Source: an uncultured Sphingobacteriales bacterium
GTDB lineage: Bacteria > Bacteroidota > Bacteroidia > Chitinophagales > Chitinophagaceae
Reading direction: 5' to 3'
Assembly (NCBI GenBank): GCA_946479435.1
Contig: CAMLFX010000119.1
Coordinates: forward strand, 1-7,221
DNA: 7,221 bases
Shown: positions 5,137-7,221 of the stretch, one piece after another
Position numbering within the stretch: position 1 is the first letter of the stretch
Layout of the letters: every line of letters starts with the position of its first letter
Translations under genes and position numbers: made by a program
Notes under the pieces: model-generated
Database searches by the model: none
What the model saw: the letters and a program-made list of their open reading frames with translations, nothing else
What the model was told of the DNA's origin: nothing

Positions 5137-7089
5137 TTGGTTAGGGTATCAGTAATTATTGTAAACTATAATGTTAAATACTTCTTGGAAGTATGCCTGC
5201 ATTCAGTACTTAGGGCAGCCGATGGTACAGATGTAGAAGTAATTGTTGTTGATAATAATTCGAAAGATGGAAGCTGTGAGATGATAAAAGATAAGTTTCC
5301 TGCAGTGAAACTTATAGAAAACAATAATAATGCAGGTTTTTCAAAAGCAAATAATCAAGGTGTTGCAATAGCAACCGGGGAATATATACTTTTCCTGAAC
5401 CCTGATACTGTAATGCCCGAAGATTTTTTTACTGTAGCGCTTCCTTATATGGACGCCGACAAAACCATAGGTGCATTAGGGCCAAGGTTAATTGATGGTA
5501 AAGGCCAATTTGCGCCTGATAGTAAAAAATCGTTCCCGTCACTCTCTGTGGCACTGTTTAAAACAACAGGCTTAAATAGATTATTTAGTACTTCACCTTT
5601 TTTTAATAAATATTATTCGGTACACGTTGGAGAATATCAGACTGCAGAAATAGATGTACTTTCCGGTTGTTGTATGTTGGTGCGTGCACAGGCAATGCAA
5701 AAAGCGGGAGGCGCTTTTGATGAGGACTATTTTATGTACTGCGAAGATGTAGATCTTTCTTATCGCATCAAACAGGCAGGCTATAAGAATATATATTATC
5801 CTGAAATAAACCTGATACATTATAAAGGTGAAAGTACGCGAAAAGCTACTCTGTCATACGTGCGTATCTTTAATGAAGCCTTAGTAACCTTTGTAAAAAA
5901 ACATTATAGCCGACAAAATGCTGCCCTATTTATATTGTTTATAAATATAGGCATCATATTCCGAGCTGTTTTCGGATTACTGAAACAAATGCTAAAAGCG
6001 CTAAGAATGCCTTTGTTTGATGCATTGGTTATGTTTTCTACCCTTTTATTCATGAAAGAGTTTTGGGTAGTGCACGTAAAGAATATTATGCCTATACCTG
6101 CAAGTTCTGTAATTGCTACTTTCCCCGTTTACATATTGCTTTGGGGTATATCCTTATATCTTAATGGTGCGTACGATCAACCATATAGGGCTTTGCGGGT
6201 AATACGCGGTATGATAATAGGTACCATTATCATATTAGCATACTATGGCTTACTTGCACCTGAATTGCGCTATTCACGTGCTATTATTATCTTTAGCGGT
6301 TTTATAGGTACAGTACTGATGTTGGCTTTGCATGAAGCATTATACCGCCTGGGTATATTTAGGTTTATACCTTACGATGAACTACCTCGTAAAGCCATAA
6401 TTGTAGGAGAGCAAAACGCATATTTACAAACAGCAGCAACTTTAAAGCAAGTGCACTACGCTCCCGAGCTATCGGGTAGGGTAAGCCCAACCAATGTACA
6501 AGAGAATGCATTGGCAACACTAAGTGATATGAAAGAGCTGATATATACGGCTGGAATTGATGAAGTAATATTTTGTGTGAATGGATTAACATATAAAGAG
6601 GTATTTGCGCAGATGGAACATTGTGGTGATGCTTATGATTACAAAATTCACCTGCCGGGTAGTAGCAGTTTTGTGGGTAGTAATTCTAGTCATACTTCAG
6701 GCGATCTATATACTATTGATAACCGATATAATCTGGCTTCATTTACGCATTTGCGAAATAAGCGAATGCTGGATTTGTTTGCATCTTTTATATTATTGCT
6801 AACAAGCCCTTTGCTTATATTCTTTGTGAAAAAACCACTTGGTTTCATAAATAATATATTTAGCGTGATGGTTGGTAAAAGAACCTGGGTAGGTTATGCA
6901 TATATCGCCGATAATTCTACCAACCTGCCTCTGATTAAAAAAAGTGTATTGCCGCCTTACAATATATTGGCTGATTATATTCCCGCTGAGGTAGTTTTAC
7001 AGCAGTTGAATGAAGTATATGCACGCCAATACACACCTGGTGCAGATATGACCTTAATGCTTAATAATTATAAATATTTAGGGAACTAG
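5137..7089 (+). CDS. Membrane-bound GT2 glycosyltransferase fused to a degenerate sugar-phosphate-transferase-like module
   Basis: The 650-residue product begins with a GT2 (GT-A fold) domain at about 3-235: VSVIIVNYN, VVDNNSKDGS (37-46), the metal-binding FLNPDT (86-91), and YFMYCEDVDLSYR (198-210) with the catalytic-base ED at 203-204. This subset resembles rhamnosyltransferase-type GT2 enzymes, so transfer of a nucleotide-activated sugar onto a lipid-linked envelope glycan is likely; donor and acceptor are unknown. Hydrophobic helices follow at about 262-282, 292-312, 323-343, 354-374 and 381-401. A Rossmann-like segment comes next (RKAIIVGEQNAY at 418-429, GIDEVIFCVN at 473-482), as in the N-terminal half of WcaJ-type polyprenyl sugar-phosphate transferases. 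Then KRMLDLFASFILLLTSPLL (542-560) matches their membrane hairpin, but the catalytic core normally following it is absent. The start is TTG: residue 3 already begins the first GT2 strand and there is no upstream ATG. The nearest promoter-like motif, TATATTCG at 5109-5116, is imperfect. The tRNA-Asn gene follows. Confidence 0.9.
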   Translation: MVRVSVIIVNYNVKYFLEVCLHSVLRAADGTDVEVIVVDNNSKDGSCEMIKDKFPAVKLIENNNNAGFSKANNQGVAIATGEYILFLNPDTVMPEDFFTVALPYMDADKTIGALGPRLIDGKGQFAPDSKKSFPSLSVALFKTTGLNRLFSTSPFFNKYYSVHVGEYQTAEIDVLSGCCMLVRAQAMQKAGGAFDEDYFMYCEDVDLSYRIKQAGYKNIYYPEINLIHYKGESTRKATLSYVRIFNEALVTFVKKHYSRQNAALFILFINIGIIFRAVFGLLKQMLKALRMPLFDALVMFSTLLFMKEFWVVHVKNIMPIPASSVIATFPVYILLWGISLYLNGAYDQPYRALRVIRGMIIGTIIILAYYGLLAPELRYSRAIIIFSGFIGTVLMLALHEALYRLGIFRFIPYDELPRKAIIVGEQNAYLQTAATLKQVHYAPELSGRVSPTNVQENALATLSDMKELIYTAGIDEVIFCVNGLTYKEVFAQMEHCGDAYDYKIHLPGSSSFVGSNSSHTSGDLYTIDNRYNLASFTHLRNKRMLDLFASFILLLTSPLLIFFVKKPLGFINNIFSVMVGKRTWVGYAYIADNSTNLPLIKKSVLPPYNILADYIPAEVVLQQLNEVYARQYTPGADMTLMLNNYKYLGN

Positions 7090-7100
7090 CTGAAAAAGAT

Positions 7101-7130
7101 TTTGCAGATTTAATAAAACCATTATTTTTG
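7101..7130 (+). promoter_or_regulatory. Bacteroidota promoter for tRNA-Asn
   Basis: TTTG at 7101-7104, an 18-base spacer and TATTTTTG at 7123-7130 match the Bacteroidota -33/-7 promoter (TTTG, about 19 bases, TAnnTTTG) in both boxes and spacing. The predicted start, around 7135-7138, leaves about 10 bases before the mature tRNA 5' end. It is the best promoter match in the window, as expected for a highly expressed stable RNA. Confidence 0.78.
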
Positions 7131-7146
7131 CAATCCCAATTGACAC

Positions 7147-7221
7147 TCCTCCTTAGCTCAGTTGGTTAGAGCACCTGACTGTTAATCAGGGGGTCTCAGG
7201 TTCAAGTCCTGAAGGGGGAGC
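7147..7221 (+). tRNA. tRNA-Asn (anticodon GTT), 3' end at the window edge
   Basis: A full cloverleaf can be drawn. The acceptor stem TCCTCCT (7147-7153) pairs with AGGGGGA (7213-7219, one G-U pair). The D stem GCTC/GAGC (7156-7159/7169-7172) encloses AGTTGGTTA. The anticodon stem CCTGA/TCAGG (7174-7178/7186-7190) carries the loop CTGTTAA with GTT at 7181-7183. The variable loop is GGGTC, and the T arm TCAGG/CCTGA has the loop TTCAAGT. The discriminator is G7220. The window stops one base later at a C, so whether CCA is encoded cannot be seen. It decodes AAC and AAT codons. Confidence 0.97.

Overview
The window looks like a chromosomal housekeeping stretch of a Bacteroidota bacterium, probably of the Chitinophagaceae/Sphingobacteriia kind. 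The evidence is a type IX secretion (T9SS) C-terminal sorting domain at the left edge, AT-rich leaders mostly without Shine-Dalgarno sequences, and several exact matches to the Bacteroidota -7 promoter element TAnnTTTG. The protein flavour of FabH, RlmN and the large glycosyltransferase also fits this phylum. The assignment is inferred from sequence features only.

Left part (1-935): the last 57 codons of a secreted protein carrying a T9SS type A sorting domain end in a strong hairpin terminator. A short AT-rich intergenic stretch follows, with a possible tiny single-helix membrane peptide on the minus strand (speculative). Next is a 176-residue multi-span membrane protein of unknown function.

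Middle (1028-3934): fabG and fabH, two type II fatty acid synthesis enzymes, lie in the same direction; fabH has its own candidate promoter. fabH converges on rlmN, the radical-SAM 23S rRNA/tRNA m2A methyltransferase. The two genes share one perfect 17-bp bidirectional terminator whose stem begins inside the fabH stop codon. The best rlmN promoter candidate sits so close to its ATG that the mRNA may be leaderless.

Right part (4032-7221): a membrane-anchored SRPBCC plus GyrI-like two-domain protein of unknown ligand, closed by an intrinsic terminator, is followed by a 650-residue inner-membrane glycosyltransferase. That protein fuses an N-terminal GT2 domain to a multi-span region and to a C-terminal module resembling a polyprenyl-phosphate sugar-phosphate transferase whose catalytic middle appears to be missing. 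The window ends with a tRNA-Asn(GTT) behind a very good Bacteroidota promoter.

Functionally the genes are a loose neighbourhood (lipid synthesis, ribosome maturation, envelope glycan synthesis, tRNA) rather than one pathway, and the terminators and separate promoters suggest mostly single-gene transcription units. I see no mobile element, CRISPR array or evident multi-gene novel system. The most unusual items are the glycosyltransferase fusion, the possible micropeptide and the unclassified membrane protein.
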